From positions 137,962,172 through 138,026,171 of the forward strand of contig CM077115.1 in NCBI GenBank assembly GCA_039619475.1: DNA of 64,000 bases, read 5' to 3'. This DNA is from Icerya purchasi. Its lineage: Eukaryota; Arthropoda; Insecta; Hemiptera; Monophlebidae. Shown in pieces: positions 1-9,742 of this stretch (its first letter is position 1; every line of letters begins with the position of its first letter). The translations under genes were made by a program, and so were the position numbers. Under the pieces are notes generated by a model. It saw only the letters and a program-made list of their open reading frames with translations, searched no databases and was not told the origin of the DNA.

Positions 1-772
1 TTGACGGCGATTTTATAGGTAAATTTATTACAGTGACCCGGAAAATCAGTGAACACCCCCCGGGCTTGTTTTAAACAATTTAATAACTCATCGCGCTTGG
101 CCTCCGAAAAGACGGAATTCTCGACACAATCAGAGAGATGTTCGGATAAAGGCTCCCCTAACGCACACATTTGGTTTGCTAACAGTAGCGGATCTTTTCT
201 TTCGTCTACCTCAGTTATGACGAAAATGCTCGCCCAGTTATTAGTTAAATCTACGAAACTAACGTTATTTATATTATTTTCTTTGCGTAAAGTTAATTTG
301 TTCTTCGAAAAATTCAGAACGCCCTCATACTGAGCTAGAAAATCGGCTCCGATTATTAATGACACGTTCAAACCTTTAATCACTATCAGTTTACACTCAT
401 ATATTTCACAGTTTAGGATTATTTGGGCGAGCACTTGCATCTGCACTTTTTTTTTCGCTTTCCCGCACGCACTCATTATTTTGAGATTGCCTGCCGGCAG
501 TATTGGAAAATTTTCTTTTCCCGGCGACTCCCTAATTATCTCCCACAAGTCGGCGTCAATAGCGGTAATCTCGGAGCCTGTGTCCACCAATGCGCGATAT
601 TCGATATTTTTTATAGTTATGTTAACATACGGTGTTTGAGATAGAGCAGTTGTTTGCGGGTGAGATGAGTTGGAATTGGTGGTATTTTTTAAGGCATTTA
701 TTTTGTTTATCATTTTTTTGTCCGGTTCTATGTTATTGGTTCCCTGAGACAACGACCCGGATATCGTGCTCA
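1..772 (-). CDS. pol: Gypsy element 1 Pol, N-terminal part (aspartic protease into reverse transcriptase), cut by window edge
   Basis: The frame is open from the end of Gag to the window edge with no stop. It has no start codon of its own. It lies in the -1 frame relative to Gag and overlaps the Gag TGA at 770-772. The retropepsin active site reads ALVDTGSEITAI (about 585-555), followed by the flap/C-terminal region with SLIIGADFLAQYEG (about 360-320). At the edge, DFPGHCNKFTYKI matches the segment just before the reverse transcriptase in the neighbouring element 2 (DHPGRCNKFMYKI). The protease would cut the Gag-Pol polyprotein and the rest of Pol lies left of the window. An open Pol next to an open Gag suggests a young copy. 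The Ty3/Gypsy assignment is secure; the translation mechanism is inferred. Confidence 0.85.
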
Positions 773-2809
773 GGGGCCCCCAAAAAACTCTACACACTTC
801 CGATACATTACATCCAGTCCGTGTCTGTTCAATTCCATTTTTGCCTCCCTGATACGTTCGTAAAATCGGGGGTCACATCGATTGCCTGTCTCTTCTCTCG
901 AGTTATTCGGGGCCGCGGACGCCGGAATGACGAAGTCACTGGTTACGTCAACCACCTTTACACGATCATCACTCAGGGACATTATACGATCATTAAGTTC
1001 GGCGACTGTACGCCAATGCTCATCTAGGTTTTGTCTCGACCACAGTGGAATTGCGGTGAGAATAACTACCTCGGTAACTGCTCCATGCCAAAGGGCCTGT
1101 ATTAGCTCCAAGAGGTCACAAAAAATTTCCTCCGCTGGCTTACGATTTCTTAATTCCCAGCCACCTACTGCTAGTATTACTCTCTTTCCGAGACTAGCGT
1201 AATTATTTCCTATGGCATTTCTTATGCCCCGTATACTTTTTCCCCGTTCGAATGACCGGGGTGGATAATTTAAATGTTGTCGGGCCATTGCAAATACGGG
1301 TCCCTCCCTAATCAATTGATATCCTTTTAGCAGGGGCACACACTCGCGATTATGCTCCCTCGTCATTCCACGATTAAATTCTCGCCCCCGTTCCCGATCG
1401 CAGCGAGGTCTATCTAGATTTCTGTTGAGGTTGATATTGTTTATTCGGGGAATTTTTTGAAAATCCGTCTCGGACCTGTCCTGTCTTACGCATCCCTGCC
1501 TATTTATCTCTCGGACATTATTATATAGTTCCTCGACAGACGCACTCTTCATCACTAGTAGAAGTCGCTGCACGTTCCTCGGATATTTTCTCATAATAAC
1601 TTGTATAAATTCTGAATCTGGTATCGTCGGGTTTAAGTATCGTACACGGTCCATCCACCTTACAAGGTATCGTTCTATATCATCATTCGATCGACACTGC
1701 TCCTCGGACGAATATAGAATTCTCCGTACCTCGAGCTGGTCCCGCTCACTCCAAAAATTCTCAACTAGTTTGAGACGGATTTCTTCCCACGACTTGCATC
1801 CCGGCAAGAAAAGCCTCGCCCATTCGTATGGTGCTCCGTCAAGGTTTTTTAAGATAATGGCGATTTGTTCGGTCACACTGCCTATTTCATTCACCCGCAA
1901 TATTTGTTCTATACTCGTAATGAACTCCATGATATGGACTTTTGGGTGTTTGCCGCCATATCCCCGTACTTCTAGTTCCATCCGGTAACTCTGCCTCTGT
2001 TCACGGCTCGAATGCGTACTTGAAGACTGCTGTCGCTCGACTTCCTCTATTCGCTGCCTTAGTTCCTCTACACCCCGTCCGGTGGATGTATCGAGCTGTT
2101 GTTTCGAGAGTTCAAACTCTTGGGCCAATTTATTGCCAACTGCAGTGATTTCTCTCGATATATTTTCCGCGACCGATTCCTTTACTTCTCGGTCGATGTT
2201 TTTGAGTTTATTCTCGATTCGCTCGACACTCTCTCGATCCTTTCCGGTTTTAATTTCCAATTTCTCAACCTCGGCGGATAACACCTCTCCTTTCTGAACC
2301 TTTACGGCCAACTCTTTCACATATTGAGTTAGATGCCGATGTTTTTCATCCACTTCATCCACCTTTCGGCTCACTTTCTCATATTTCCCCTTTATTTCTC
2401 GTATTTCCCCGATCACTTCCTTCCAGTTCTCTTCTATTTTTGTTATTATTTCCTCCTTGTCCTCTTTTCTGTTCTTTTCTATTTTTGTTATTATTTCCTC
2501 CTTGTCCTCTCTTCTGTTCTCTTCCATTCTTTTATTGTCTTCCATCATTTGTCTCATCATTATGAGCAGCTGATTCTGTGTGCTCTTGTCCTCACTCACT
2601 GCCTCTTCGCGGAGCTGTACCCGTGTTTCCGCACGGCGATGCAGGAAGGATGGACCCGGATCAGATAACTCTCGGACCGGACTGGTAGGAGTGTCTTCGG
2701 AGCCCTCTCTACTCATCCGCTCTTCCTCATCGGACTCACCCATAACCGGTTCGGGGTTTCGATAAGTACCCCTGGTCGTCACCACCTTAGACAAATCCCG
2801 ACTCTCCAT
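770..2809 (-). CDS. gag: Gypsy element 1 Gag fused to an SGNH-hydrolase-like C-terminal domain
   Basis: A 679-residue protein. Residues ~1-70 are polar and disordered, and ~75-270 form a long charged coiled coil with an internal duplication (DKEEIITKIE twice). Residues ~285-445 are a retrotransposon Gag capsid-like fold (YGGKHPKVHIMEFI, GAPYEWARLFLPG, WEEIRLKLVENFW). There is no CCHC zinc knuckle. Residues ~490-679 resemble an SGNH/GDSL hydrolase: a block-I-like GYQLIREGPVF, a strand VILAVGGWEL, a strand VVILTAIPLW, a helix LNDRIMSL and a strand VKVVDV. These align with element 2 (6900-7352), which has clear GxND and DxxH motifs. Here the Ser, Asn and Asp-His positions are replaced, so this copy is probably not catalytic. 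It ends FFGGP-stop, with Pol in the -1 frame. The Gag call is strong. The SGNH fold is inferred from motif order. Confidence 0.85.
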   Translation of the reverse strand: MESRDLSKVVTTRGTYRNPEPVMGESDEEERMSREGSEDTPTSPVRELSDPGPSFLHRRAETRVQLREEAVSEDKSTQNQLLIMMRQMMEDNKRMEENRREDKEEIITKIEKNRKEDKEEIITKIEENWKEVIGEIREIKGKYEKVSRKVDEVDEKHRHLTQYVKELAVKVQKGEVLSAEVEKLEIKTGKDRESVERIENKLKNIDREVKESVAENISREITAVGNKLAQEFELSKQQLDTSTGRGVEELRQRIEEVERQQSSSTHSSREQRQSYRMELEVRGYGGKHPKVHIMEFITSIEQILRVNEIGSVTEQIAIILKNLDGAPYEWARLFLPGCKSWEEIRLKLVENFWSERDQLEVRRILYSSEEQCRSNDDIERYLVRWMDRVRYLNPTIPDSEFIQVIMRKYPRNVQRLLLVMKSASVEELYNNVREINRQGCVRQDRSETDFQKIPRINNINLNRNLDRPRCDRERGREFNRGMTREHNRECVPLLKGYQLIREGPVFAMARQHLNYPPRSFERGKSIRGIRNAIGNNYASLGKRVILAVGGWELRNRKPAEEIFCDLLELIQALWHGAVTEVVILTAIPLWSRQNLDEHWRTVAELNDRIMSLSDDRVKVVDVTSDFVIPASAAPNNSREETGNRCDPRFYERIREAKMELNRHGLDVMYRKCVEFFGGP
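773..779 (-). promoter_or_regulatory. Candidate -1 ribosomal frameshift site between Gag and Pol
   Basis: In the Gag frame, the last codons before the TGA stop contain G GGC CCC, which formally fits the X XXY YYZ pattern. Pol is open in the -1 frame across this point. YYY=CCC is not a strong known slippery triplet. Re-initiation or slippage on the preceding run of T residues are alternatives. Confidence 0.4.
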
Positions 2810-3517
2810 TTATCAGGCCGGGTAGACTATGATTAAACTAATAATACAAAGAAAGAAAAGAAAAAAAAAGAAAAAACCGAGAGAAGAAAGACGAAAACGG
2901 TATTCAATTACCCCCTCGCTCGGAAGATCCCCCTAAACGTGTCCTGGTCGCGAACAAAAGAAAAAGAAACAAAATATAATATATAAAGAATTTTATCGTA
3001 AAAAATATTTTTTAAATAGAATACGCGTAAAAAAAAAATGAAATGAAGATGAAAAGACGTAAATTAAAATATGAAATAAATTACTCCGAAAAATAGCACG
3101 ACCAGGACTAAACGTGACAAAAGTGAAATAACGCGGCGGACTTATCTGTGATATGTTTTTGCTGTCCTCTTCCCGCTGGGCTGTCCTCTTCCTGCTGGGC
3201 TGTCCTCTTCCTGCTGGACTGTCCTCTTCCTGCTGTCCTCTTCCTGCTGGCTAAAAAAAATTTTTCTGTTGACTGCCAGGTAACGCAAAAATGCTATTCG
3301 TGTCCCTCTGTTCGGGACGCCATTTGATGTGAACTCCTTGTTCTTTAGTTCCCTTTTATTTACACAAAAAAAAAACTCGGACGCCAGTGGCAAGTTTACG
3401 GCCGGCTTGCCACCACCGGAAAAGCTCAGTCTAGCTGAACAATAAGGCTTTTTAGAATTGTTTTTTTTTTTTTATTTTATTTCGTAGCCGTTCGACGGCC
3501 CTCGCGCGCGGAGATAT
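2810..3517 (-). other. Untranslated leader of Gypsy element 1
   Basis: This is the stretch between the LTR and the Gag start, about 700 bp, long for a Gypsy leader. It is A-rich on the plus strand near 2840-3090, carries a short tandem repeat (3161-3250) and a T-run at 3462-3473. I see no open frame of note. No primer-binding site with the usual TGG start is visible directly after the LTR. Confidence 0.6.
3161..3250. repeat. Short tandem repeat, ~19-bp unit, about five copies
   Basis: The unit reads gctgtcctcttcctgctgg. The copies are adjacent, differ by one or two bases, and one is shortened. It lies in the leader of Gypsy element 1. Confidence 0.85.
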
Positions 3518-4142
3518 TGCCCACCACGTGTCCGCAAATTAATTCCACGAAGAAAAGTAAAAAAAAAAACGTATATCTTGTATTTGATCGTTACACAGAC
3601 AAATTCCCCAAAAAATATATAAAAAGATATAAAGGGAAAAATCAAACTGGCATTTTACGGACTAGAAAAAAAAACAATAACGTAACAAGCGATACGGCAT
3701 AAAGTGATTATCCGACGACGTTGAACCACAACCAGCCCCGACAAAAGTAATACGACGGTCAATAACGCGTGCTCGATCAAAAGTAAGATCGCCGCACACA
3801 CTACCCTGCCTGATTTCCGCGGGATTTTACAGTTTCGCTCGGCTCTATGTTGCTCGACATACACGCGCCTTCGCCGCAGGCACAAGTCACTGCCTTGGCC
3901 GTCGACCACTACCACTCAGACACAAATGCGTCTCTACCCTGATGCCGACGTGCAACCGACCGGACTTACACTGAACACGGGGATTTTTGGTTTTGGCCGA
4001 ATAAGCATCCTTGACAAGACAAAGCGGCGATGCAACTTAGAACGACGTCCGAGAGATCGTGAATTAATGAAATAAATCGAATATTAATTTCTAACTCGAA
4101 CGTTGTTGAAAAGATAGCGCTAAAAGTACCGAATCCGTATCA
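3518..4142 (-). repeat. Gypsy LTR shared by elements 1 and 2
   Basis: On the minus strand it starts TGATACGGATTCGG and ends GTGGTGGGCA, giving TG...CA ends and a length of 625 bp. The sequence at 50996-51619 has matching ends (gcccaccacgtgtcc at one side, a taccgaatcc-type end at the other) and the same length, which supports the boundaries. Element 2's integrase ends just upstream (4188) and element 1's leader begins just downstream. The single copy therefore serves as 3' LTR of one and 5' LTR of the other. Confidence 0.75.
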
Positions 4143-4187
4143 ATATGTATTTATCCCAATTACTTTATTTATTTTAAACGGACCCTT

Positions 4188-4884
4188 TTACACGTCATTT
4201 AATTTTTTCATTCTCCCTTTTCCCTTATCTGACAGAGTATAATTTCGAATATAAACTACGTCATCAACCTTGAATTTCACTGGTACCGACCTGTACCTTT
4301 GTTCCCTCATCTTCACTGCCAGCTCTATTCGTCCTCTAACCTTTTCAGTTACCTTCTCTCGATCAACTATTATCTTATCTGGATATTCAATCTCCTCTCG
4401 CAGTAAACCATACCCTTCTTTTCCAATAAGTACCATAATGGGACATTCTTTAGTTACCCCATGTGGTAAATGGTTCATAATTCTTTCAATCTTTTCCAAG
4501 TGCAAACCCCAATTTTTATGTTTATAATTATTTAATACTCTGATATACTTTGCAATCTCCAAGTTACATTGTTCCACCCGGATTGCCTTGAGGAAAGTAT
4601 GGTGGTATATGTCGTAATTCGATCTCTTTTTCTTTAAAATATTCCTTCCATAGTTTACTAGTAAAAATTGTTGCATTATCTGAAATTATCACTCTCATCT
4701 TGCCATAATTATCAATAAAATGGTTAATCTTTGCAATCATGATTCTACTCGATAGCCTCTTTTCTGGATATAACTTCACGAACTTGGAAAACACATCATA
4801 TACCACCAACACCTTGTCTTTTCCTTCTGACATCGGAAGTGGTCCGAACATATCAATCGAGACTAAGTCCAGCGGACGATATAC
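4188..4884 (-). pseudogene. Gypsy element 2 integrase (broken)
   Basis: DDE integrase core in two frames. The first catalytic Asp is in SIDMFGPLP (about 4870), the second in IISDNATIF (about 4690), and the Glu is in RVEQCN just after a one-base frameshift near 4575-4580 (PQGNP then VEQCN). The tail continues with KFKVDDVVYIRNY, a typical post-core region, and stops at 4188 close to the LTR. It would join element cDNA to the genome, but this copy cannot be made as one protein. Confidence 0.85.
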
Positions 4885-5460
4885 TACATGTGCCTTATGT
4901 ACCGGTTTATTTCCGTTATTTCACAAATTACCTTCGTTTTTTTAAAATTCCCTACTAGTACACTATGATGTTTACACTGTTCACTACTCACTAAAAAACT
5001 TGATAAACTATCGGTCACTACATTTTCTTTCCCCTTAATATATTCAAATTTCAAATCAAAAGATTGCAAAAACAACATCCATCGAATTAGTCTCTGTGAT
5101 TTCCATTTGCTTTCCTAGAGGAATTTTAAACTGTGATGATCTGTCTTCAATACCGTTTGATGCCCTTCTATGTATATTCTAAATTTTTTGCAGGCAAAGA
5201 CTATTGCTAGGAGTTCTTTTTCCGTGCAGTAGTAGTTTTTTTCATACTTATTCAATAATCTGCTCACAAACATAATAGGGCGTGGTGACTCTCCTTCATA
5301 TTGATACAGTTCCCCCCCTAGTCCAACATCTGACGCATCTGTCCATACATAGAAAATTTTCTCATAGTCAGGTACCTGTAAATTTAATTTATCCGAAAAA
5401 TTATCCTTCAATTTTTTTAAAAGACTCTTCCTAGTCTGGTCCCCAGACGAAATTCTCAAA
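4885..5460 (-). pseudogene. Gypsy element 2 RNase H (broken)
   Basis: Ty3-type RNase H. VWTDASDVGLGGELYQYEG carries the first Asp. YYCTEKELLAIVFACKKFR carries the Glu and LKTDHHSLKFL the next Asp. The chain then breaks and resumes as SFDLKFEYIKGKENVVTDSL, the usual C-terminal end. At least two frame changes separate the parts. It removes the RNA strand after reverse transcription. Confidence 0.85.
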
Positions 5461-6397
5461 TTTCCGCTATAGCTTAGAAATGGGTTCTATTAAATGCGCG
5501 AAATGTTCAATGAATTTACGATAGAAATTACATAATCCCAAAAAGCTCTAAACATCTTTCTTACCTTTGGGTGCCTTAAACGATCGAATAATTTCTACCT
5601 TCTCCTTCTGCATAGATATTCCTTCCCTTCCCAAAACGTATCCTAAAAAAGCTAACCCTGGATACTCCAAATTCGGATTTTTTAATATTCACTGTCATTT
5701 TCGCTTCCTGTAATTTTGTTAACACCAGGTCAATGTGTTTCAAATGTTCTTGTTCCGTTCCCGAGACAATACAAACATCATCGACGTAATTAATCATGAA
5801 ATTTTCACACTCTTTACCTAATACAATGGATAGTGTCTTGATAAAAGATGCGGTACTAATAGACAGACCGAACGGAACCACAGCAAACTCATAATTCTTT
5901 CCTTCAAAGGTAAACGCCGTATATTTTTTTAAGCTCTCCTCCAACGGTACCTGCAAGAAACTCGCAACTAAATCTACTGAACTCAAATATTTAAAGTTCC
6001 CTTGCTTATACAATAATTCTTCCATCGAAATCGGCTTCTCATTATCCATAACAATAATTTTATTAATTTCTCTTGAGTCAAGGCAAAGTCGAATGTCACC
6101 ATTTTTTTTTTTTATAACCACCACTAATGGACTACTATAAGGAGAGTTAGAATCCGTAATTATCCCCTCATCTAACAATCTCTGTATTTCTGCTCGGACT
6201 CTTTCCCTCTTGTTGATGGTGTTAATTTTATACATAAATTTATTACATCGTCCCGGATGATCACTCAAAACGCTCCGTATTTTCGCTGATTCAGTCATCT
6301 TTACATTAAATATATCCTTCTTTATTCTTTCCACACTATCTTCTACTTGTCCCTTTCCCACAACACACATCTTCACACTTTTTCCCGCATTACTCAC
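5461..6397 (-). pseudogene. Gypsy element 2 reverse transcriptase (broken at the 3' end)
   Basis: The open part is 5576-6397 (273 residues). It contains the fingers motif NSPYSSPLVVVIKKKNGDIR, DSREINK, a palm motif (SSVDLVASFLQVPL) and the catalytic YVDD box in INYVDDVCIVSG. After the connection helix the frame shifts (readable as FLGY in another frame near 5640) and the thumb continues to ~5461 in other frames. The family is Ty3/Gypsy. In motif A the usual Asp is kept (SVDL). Confidence 0.9.
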
Positions 6398-6903
6398 CCA
6401 TGGTATGACATATTCTTTTTTTTTTCCTTATCATCTTTTCCATTAAGCTCTGTTAATTTTACGTATTTTTTTTTATAATTTATTTTAGCCGAATTCTTTA
6501 ATAAAATATCCGATCCCATTATGATATCTACATTTAAGCGAGGCACTATGAAGAAATGTACATCTACTACTTTATTATCTAATTTAATAGGCAATTTCAC
6601 CTGTTGTTTTACCTGCTGTGGTTTTTTATAACACGCACCAACTATTGTCATATTTACCATTGGTAGAGTCGGCATTCTCCTCTCTTCATTACATTTCCGA
6701 ATTTCACTCCACAAGTTTTCCGATATTGCCGTAACTTCTGACCCTGTATCAATTAAAGCAACCTTTTTCATATTAAAAACTTCTACCTCTATTTTCGGCA
6801 ATGATTTTTCTTTCTCGACTTCTTTGCCCCCACTATCTTCTAATAAATCCTTGGTAATATTGCTAATAGATTCCATCTCCCACAAAGATATGTGTCGGCT
6901 CAC
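6394..6903 (-). CDS. Gypsy element 2 aspartic protease
   Basis: A 169-residue open stretch with the retropepsin site VALIDTGSEVTAIS, and VDVHFFIVPRLNVDIIMGSDILL further on. It follows the SGNH segment in the -1 frame, overlapping its stop codon by two bases, and overlaps the reverse transcriptase frame at 6394-6397. The first in-frame codon after the overlap is GTG, so the protein is most likely made as part of Gag-Pol rather than from its own start. Same design as element 1. Confidence 0.85.
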   Translation of the reverse strand: MSRHISLWEMESISNITKDLLEDSGGKEVEKEKSLPKIEVEVFNMKKVALIDTGSEVTAISENLWSEIRKCNEERRMPTLPMVNMTIVGACYKKPQQVKQQVKLPIKLDNKVVDVHFFIVPRLNVDIIMGSDILLKNSAKINYKKKYVKLTELNGKDDKEKKKNMSYHG

Positions 6904-7352
6904 GGAAAAAACTTTTCTATCTCATTTTTCAACAATTCCTGATCCGTCTCATTCAGATGTATTCCATCCGGTCGACCATCATAATAAAATGACTTAAACA
7001 ATTCTCCCCGACAACCATTCTGGTCCTTCGTTTCGCCATATAGATCAGCCACCATCACATATTCGTTAGCTAAAGATCTAATATGCCGGTTTAATGCCTT
7101 GTATCTCTCTCCTCCTGATTGTGACACATACGACGTTCGCGAGGGCACTGTAATGAGTAAAATTCTTTTAGCTCCTTCTTCTTTCACCACATTAATTAAC
7201 TCATCATAAGCTCGCTTCACTTCTTCAATACTATACAACCTTTCGATATCGTTGCATCCTACAAGAATTATTACATTTTCTCGAAGCGTTCGATTTATTT
7301 TAACCACATAAATTTTTAATGCTTTAGTTGTAATCCTCGAGATTCATAATTC
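6900..7352 (-). pseudogene. Gypsy element 2 SGNH-hydrolase-like domain, 5'-truncated
   Basis: The C-terminal half of an SGNH/GDSL hydrolase-like domain, open from about 7352. Block III is VIILVGCNDIERL (GxND). The strand ILLITVPSR, helix LNRHIRSLA and strand YVMVADLYGE follow in the normal SGNH order. Block V is RPDGIHLNETD (DxxH). Catalytic Asn, Asp and His are all present. Block I with the Ser is missing because the sequence is cut near 7360 and replaced by satellite DNA. It ends KFFP-stop, like FFGGP-stop of element 1. It lies directly before the protease, where the Gag C-terminus should be. Confidence 0.8.
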
Positions 7353-7369
7353 CACTTTATTATTTCTTT

Positions 7370-8170
7370 TCGGGGTTTTAAGTTCATTTTCATGAATCAG
7401 TCTGTTTACTGAGTTTTGGTAAGAATGGTGGAGTATACGGAGTGTTTGAATTGAAATGTAGGCTATTTTAGTTCATTTTCATGCTTTTAGTTCATTTTCA
7501 TGAATGTAGGGTATTTTGACTGAGTTTTGGTAAGAAGGGTGGAGTATATGTAGTGTTTGAAGTGAAATGTAGGCTATTTTAGTTCATTTTCATGAATGTA
7601 GGCTATTTTGACAGTTTTTGTTAGAAGGGGGAGTATATGAAGTGTTTGAAGTGAAATTTAGTTCATTTTCATGAATCAGTCTGTTTAGTTTGTTTTCATG
7701 CATTCAGTTCATTTTCATGATTTTGACAGTTTTTGTTAGAAGGGTCCCCCCTTTGGAGTGTTTGAAGTGAAATGTAAGCTATTTTAGTTCATTTCCATGT
7801 TTGTTTTCATGCATTCAGTTCATTTTCATGAATGTAGGATATTCTGACAAGAAGGGTCCCCCCTTTGGAGTGTTTGAAGTGAAATGTAGGCTATTTTAGT
7901 TCATTTTCATGTTTAGTTCGTTTTCATGCTTTCAGTTCATTTTCATGAATGAAGGATATTTTGACAAGAAGGGTCCCCCCTTTGGAGTGTTTGAACTGAA
8001 ATGTAGGCTATTTTAGTTCATTTTCATGTTTAGTTCGTTTTCATGCATTCAGTTCATTTTCATGAATGTAGGATATTTTGACAAGAAGGGTCCCTCCTTT
8101 GGAGTGTTTGAAGTGAAATGTAAGCTATTTTAGTTCATTTTCATGTTTAGTTCGTTTTCATGCTTTCAGT
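7370..8170. repeat. Minisatellite array, ~117-bp unit
   Basis: The motif agttcattttcatg recurs many times, along with aatgtaggctattttag and gggtccccccttt. Landmarks such as the gggtccc box recur at about 7854, 7971 and 8087, giving a period near 117 bp. The left units (7376-7730) are more diverged. The array cuts off the 5' part of Gypsy element 2. Confidence 0.85.
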
Positions 8171-8210
8171 TCATAGCGTTTCGTAAATTAAATATATGGA
8201 AGTAAATTAA

Positions 8211-8420
8211 TAAGAAAGACAAATATTATGTCGGAGGAGACGTTTAGAGGCGTCGTCACCGAAAAAGGTCCGTATCATTCCAGCAGTGCTGGATGACTCC
8301 AATGAAGAGGGGCAACCAGCAAGCCTGGCTGCCTTTAATACTTCGATGGAGAATGATCCGGATGGATTCTCCCCAGCCCAACACATCGCGGATTCACCGA
8401 TCCCGAGAAGAGACCCATAG
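8211..8420 (+). pseudogene. Coding-like segment, copy A (unknown protein end)
   Basis: One frame is open from about 8211 to a TAG at 8418. It encodes a run of arginines, then PKKVRIIPAVLDDSNEEG and an acidic/polar stretch ending PIPRRDP. A second frame picks up after the stop (PIDPYIVSEKGIAGFIW). The Lys/Arg cluster looks like a nuclear localisation signal. I do not recognise the protein. The segment sits inside the satellite and is repeated at 8634-8971. Confidence 0.45.
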
Positions 8421-8470
8421 ACCCATATATCGTGTCGGAGAAGGGTATAGCTGGGTTTATATGGGAAAGG

Positions 8471-8633
8471 CTATTTTAAGTTCGTTTTCATGCATTCAGT
8501 TCATTTTCATGAATGTAGGATAGTTTGACAAGCAGGGTCCCCCCTTTGGAGTGTTTGAAGTGAAATGTAAGCTATTTTAGTTCATTTTCATGTTTAGTTC
8601 GTTTTCATGCTTTCAGTTCATAGCGTTTCGTAA
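8471..8633. repeat. Second block of the ~117-bp satellite
   Basis: One full unit and a partial one, with the same ttcattttcatg, gggtccccccttt and agcgtttcgtaaatt landmarks as the main array. It separates the two copies of the coding-like segment. Confidence 0.8.
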
Positions 8634-8971
8634 ATTAAATATATGGAAGTAAATTAATAAGAAAGACAAATATTATGTCGGAGGAGACGTTTAGAGGCGT
8701 CGTCACCGAAAAAGGTCCGTATCATTCCAGCAGTGCTGGATGACTCTAATGAAGAGGGGCAACCAGCAAGCCTGGCTGCCTTTAATACTTCGATGGTGAA
8801 TGATCCGGATGGATTCTCCCCAGCCTAACACATCGCGGATTCACCGATCCTGAGAAGAGCCCCATAGACCCGTATATCGTGTCGGAGAAGGGTATAGCCG
8901 GGTTTATATGGGAAATCTGCCCCTGCAGGTTTTTTGATTCGTACCTGGGCAATCGTTTTGACATCAAATAA
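8634..8971 (+). pseudogene. Coding-like segment, copy B (longer 3' end)
   Basis: Near-identical to copy A. In the frame equivalent to copy A it carries an extra TAA at 8826-8828. A second frame reads PIDPYIVSEKGIAGFIWEIC, CRFFDSYLGNRFDIK, then TAA near 8970. The frame change relative to the first part is shared by both copies, so it is either an old indel or a missing intron. The protein family is not recognised. Confidence 0.45.
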
Positions 8972-9327
8972 AAATAATTCAGCCAAATTTTCAGCTATTT
9001 ATCTCAAACGGTTTTCGAGTATTTCAAAAAAACCTCGTTTTTTGATTTTATTTTTTTTTTCAATAGTAAAATTCGAAATAAATGCATAGCGATTTTTTTC
9101 CTAATTCTTAGGAGTAAAAAACATAAAAAAAACACTATTACTATGAATCTCAGGTGGAAAGCCGATTTTTAAGAACAGAAATAAAATTAAAATCAAATGT
9201 ACTTTACAGCTGTTATAATAATTATGACCATTGACTCTATAACTCTTATTTTAAACCTATATATAAACCACTTTATTCCCTAGTTGACTTCAGTGTGATT
9301 TAGATTTTATCTCTGATTACATATAGT
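8972..9327. other. Non-coding AT-rich spacer
   Basis: T-rich and A-rich runs (for example 9041-9060), with no open frame or repeat I can name. It ends at the target site of the LINE. Confidence 0.7.
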
Positions 9328-9338
9328 GAATTGTGTTT
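9328..9338. repeat. Target-site duplication, left copy
   Basis: gaattgtgttt, identical to 15831-15841 directly after the poly(A) tail of the LINE. Confidence 0.9.
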
Positions 9339-9742
9339 ATAAAAGTATTATCGCTATGCGGTAGTCGATTGTGTTTGCGTTCGTGATTGTTTAGCGATAG
9401 CGGTAATTTGTATGTCGCGGTAAATATTGTAGTTAATCGTTATCAGCGGCATTATACAGATAAAGAAGACAATTAAGTGAGATCTTTCCGTTACACTTAT
9501 TTATTTCTATTACCTGTTTTTGCGGTTTTATGTTTCCTCTCTGCTAATTCAAACATTAGCGAGAACAGTTTATTTCTATTTTACTAATTTCGTCTTTAGT
9601 TTACTTTACGTTATTTTATTCTACTTTTAATTATTTTATCTTTATAGGTTTTTATAGGTGTTTTTTTTTTTTTTCTCCACCTTTTTTTCCCCATTTATTT
9701 CGATTTTACGTTTTTATTTCTATACACTTTTTCCCGCGCTAG
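9339..9742 (+). promoter_or_regulatory. 5' leader of the LINE (internal promoter expected)
   Basis: About 400 bp between the target-site duplication and the ORF1 start, T-rich towards 9660-9730. LINEs of this kind carry their promoter here; I see no specific element. Function is inferred from position only. Confidence 0.5.
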
